This document shows positions 14,012 through 14,846 of a stretch of 14,846 bases of DNA, one piece after another. This DNA comes from Trueperaceae bacterium (lineage in GTDB: Bacteria > Deinococcota > Deinococci > Deinococcales > Trueperaceae): positions 1 through 14,846 of the forward strand of contig SKWV01000366.1 of assembly GCA_007128755.1 (NCBI GenBank). Direction: 5' to 3'. The notes under the pieces are model-generated. The model was not told the origin of the DNA. It did not search any database and saw nothing but the letters and a program-made list of their open reading frames with translations. Each line of letters opens with the position of its first letter. Positions within the stretch are counted from its first letter, which is position 1. Made by a program: the position numbers and the translations under genes.

Positions 14012-14776
14012 GTGATCGACGTCGAACGACTCGTGAAGCGCTACGGCGCCGTCCACGCCGTGGACGGCGTCGATCTCGTGGTGGGGCGCGGCGAGGTGGT
14101 GGCGCTGCTGGGCCCGAACGGGGCGGGGAAGTCCACCACCATCAAGAGCGTCACGGGGCTGGTGCGACCGAACGCCGGCCGCGTGCGCGTGAACGGCTTC
14201 GACGTCGTGCGTCAGGGCCGGCAGGCCAAGGCCTCGCTCGGTTACGTCCCCGACCGTCCCTACCTCTATCCCAAGCTCACGGGGCGCGAGCTGCTCCGCT
14301 TCGTCGCCCGGCTCCGCCGGGTCGACGACGGCGAGCGCGCCGCCGAAGCGTGGCTCGAGACCTTCGATCTGCTGGGTTCGGGCAACGCCCTGATCGAGAC
14401 CTACTCCCACGGCATGCGCCAGAAGCTCACCTTCGTGGCGGCGCTGCTGCACGACCCCGCCGCGCTCGTGATCGACGAGCCCATGGTCGGCCTCGACCCG
14501 CGGGCGGCGCGGCAGGTGCGCGCGCTCATGCGCTCCCACGCCGATCGCGGCCGGGCCGTGCTGCTCACGACGCACTCCATGGAGGTGGCCGAGGCGGTCG
14601 CGGACCGCGTGCTGGTGATGCACCGCGGCCGCGTCGCCGCCTCGGGCACGATGGCCGACCTGCGCCGGGCGATCGGCCAGCACGACGCCGACCTCGAGGC
14701 CATCTTCCTGCGCCTCACCGAGGAGACGGTCGCGGCGTCGATCCTCCCGATCGCGCTCCCGAGCGACGCCGCGTGA
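14012..14776 (+). CDS. ABC transporter ATP-binding protein (ABC-2/Ecs-like exporter)
   Basis: A 254-residue ATPase subunit. Walker A GPNGAGKST is at 34-42. The Q-loop region reads GYVPDRPYLYPKLTG (77-91), with Asp where many family members have Gln. The signature is YSHGMRQKL (131-139), Walker B ALVIDEPMVGLDP (151-163) and the switch His 188 in TTHSM. This variant, with VPDxPYLYxKLTGRE, is common in EcsA-like and ABC-2 exporter ATPases. The GTG is the start that gives the family's N-terminus (MIDVERLVKRYG). The stop overlaps the GTG of the next gene (GTGA), which looks like the membrane partner. It is not a MalK-type subunit: it lacks the C-terminal regulatory domain, so it is unlikely to serve the sugar importer. 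The exported substrate is unknown. Confidence 0.93.
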   Translation: MIDVERLVKRYGAVHAVDGVDLVVGRGEVVALLGPNGAGKSTTIKSVTGLVRPNAGRVRVNGFDVVRQGRQAKASLGYVPDRPYLYPKLTGRELLRFVARLRRVDDGERAAEAWLETFDLLGSGNALIETYSHGMRQKLTFVAALLHDPAALVIDEPMVGLDPRAARQVRALMRSHADRGRAVLLTTHSMEVAEAVADRVLVMHRGRVAASGTMADLRRAIGQHDADLEAIFLRLTEETVAASILPIALPSDAA

Positions 14777-14846
14777 GCCTCCTCGCCCTCCGGGGGCTGG
14801 CCGTGCGCAACGCCATGCGCCGCACGCCCGGCCGCTACCTGGTGGG
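14773..14846 (+). CDS. ABC transporter permease, N-terminal fragment
   Basis: The first 24 codons of a gene cut by the window end. It begins with GTG overlapping the ATPase stop as GTGA. The product starts MSLLALRGLAVRNAMRRTPG. A short basic amphipathic N-terminus like this usually precedes the first membrane helix of exporter permeases. Position and coupling to an ABC-2-type ATPase support the call; the fragment itself is too short to prove it. Confidence 0.55.
   Translation, partial: MSLLALRGLAVRNAMRRTPGRYLV

Noticed and set aside
12680..14683. 667-residue open frame on the minus strand across the S41 and ABC ATPase genes
   Set aside because: It covers two convincing plus-strand genes and their gap, has low-complexity His/Asp/Arg/Gly composition and no recognisable domain.

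Overview
The window is about 14.8 kb of very GC-rich bacterial DNA, with coding on both strands and almost no intergenic space. Overlapping start/stop codons (ATGA, GTGA) are frequent. Some genes have no Shine-Dalgarno but carry a TANNNT -10 element only 5-6 nt from the start codon (glgA, the ABC ATPase). That pattern is typical of Deinococcota leaderless genes, so my best guess is a Deinococcota bacterium, perhaps a Truepera-like lineage. This is inference; a high-GC actinobacterium or chloroflexote is not excluded. I see no tRNA, rRNA, CRISPR array or insertion sequence, and no gene-free stretch over 300 bases.

Region 1 (1-69) is the C-terminal tail of a SIS-domain sugar isomerase/aminotransferase-like protein. 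It converges, across a GC-rich hairpin, on region 2 (104-8033, minus strand). Region 2 is a six-gene alpha-glucoside uptake and utilisation operon, in transcription order: ROK-family regulator, family 1 substrate-binding protein, GH31 alpha-glucosidase-like enzyme, MalF-type permease, MalG-type permease, GH15 glucoamylase-like enzyme. A good promoter precedes the ROK gene, and a perfect 12-bp palindrome (TTGGTGCACCAA) abuts its -10. The natural reading is autoregulation, with derepression by a sugar ligand. No transport ATPase is encoded, so a shared MalK/MsmK-type subunit must come from elsewhere. Both hydrolases lack signal peptides, so the sugar is probably imported intact and cleaved in the cytoplasm.

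Region 3 (8132-10300, plus strand) is an overlapping trio: a short-chain dehydrogenase/reductase, a dolichol/phytol-kinase-type membrane protein, and a small six-helix membrane protein resembling cation diffusion facilitators but lacking part of their metal site. Region 4 (10308-12508, minus strand) is glgA (glycogen synthase) translationally coupled to a tail-anchored TPR protein. Region 5 (12605-14846, plus strand) is a divergent S41 C-terminal-processing-type protease with an extra C-terminal domain, followed by an ABC ATPase and the start of its membrane partner, cut by the window edge.

The utilisation operon would release glucose in the cytoplasm, and glgA stores glucose units as glycogen, so the window has a broad alpha-glucan theme. 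I do not see a clearly new defence or mobile system. The most unusual items are the ROK regulator without its usual zinc motif, the altered CDF-like protein in its overlapping trio, and the glgA-TPR coupling.
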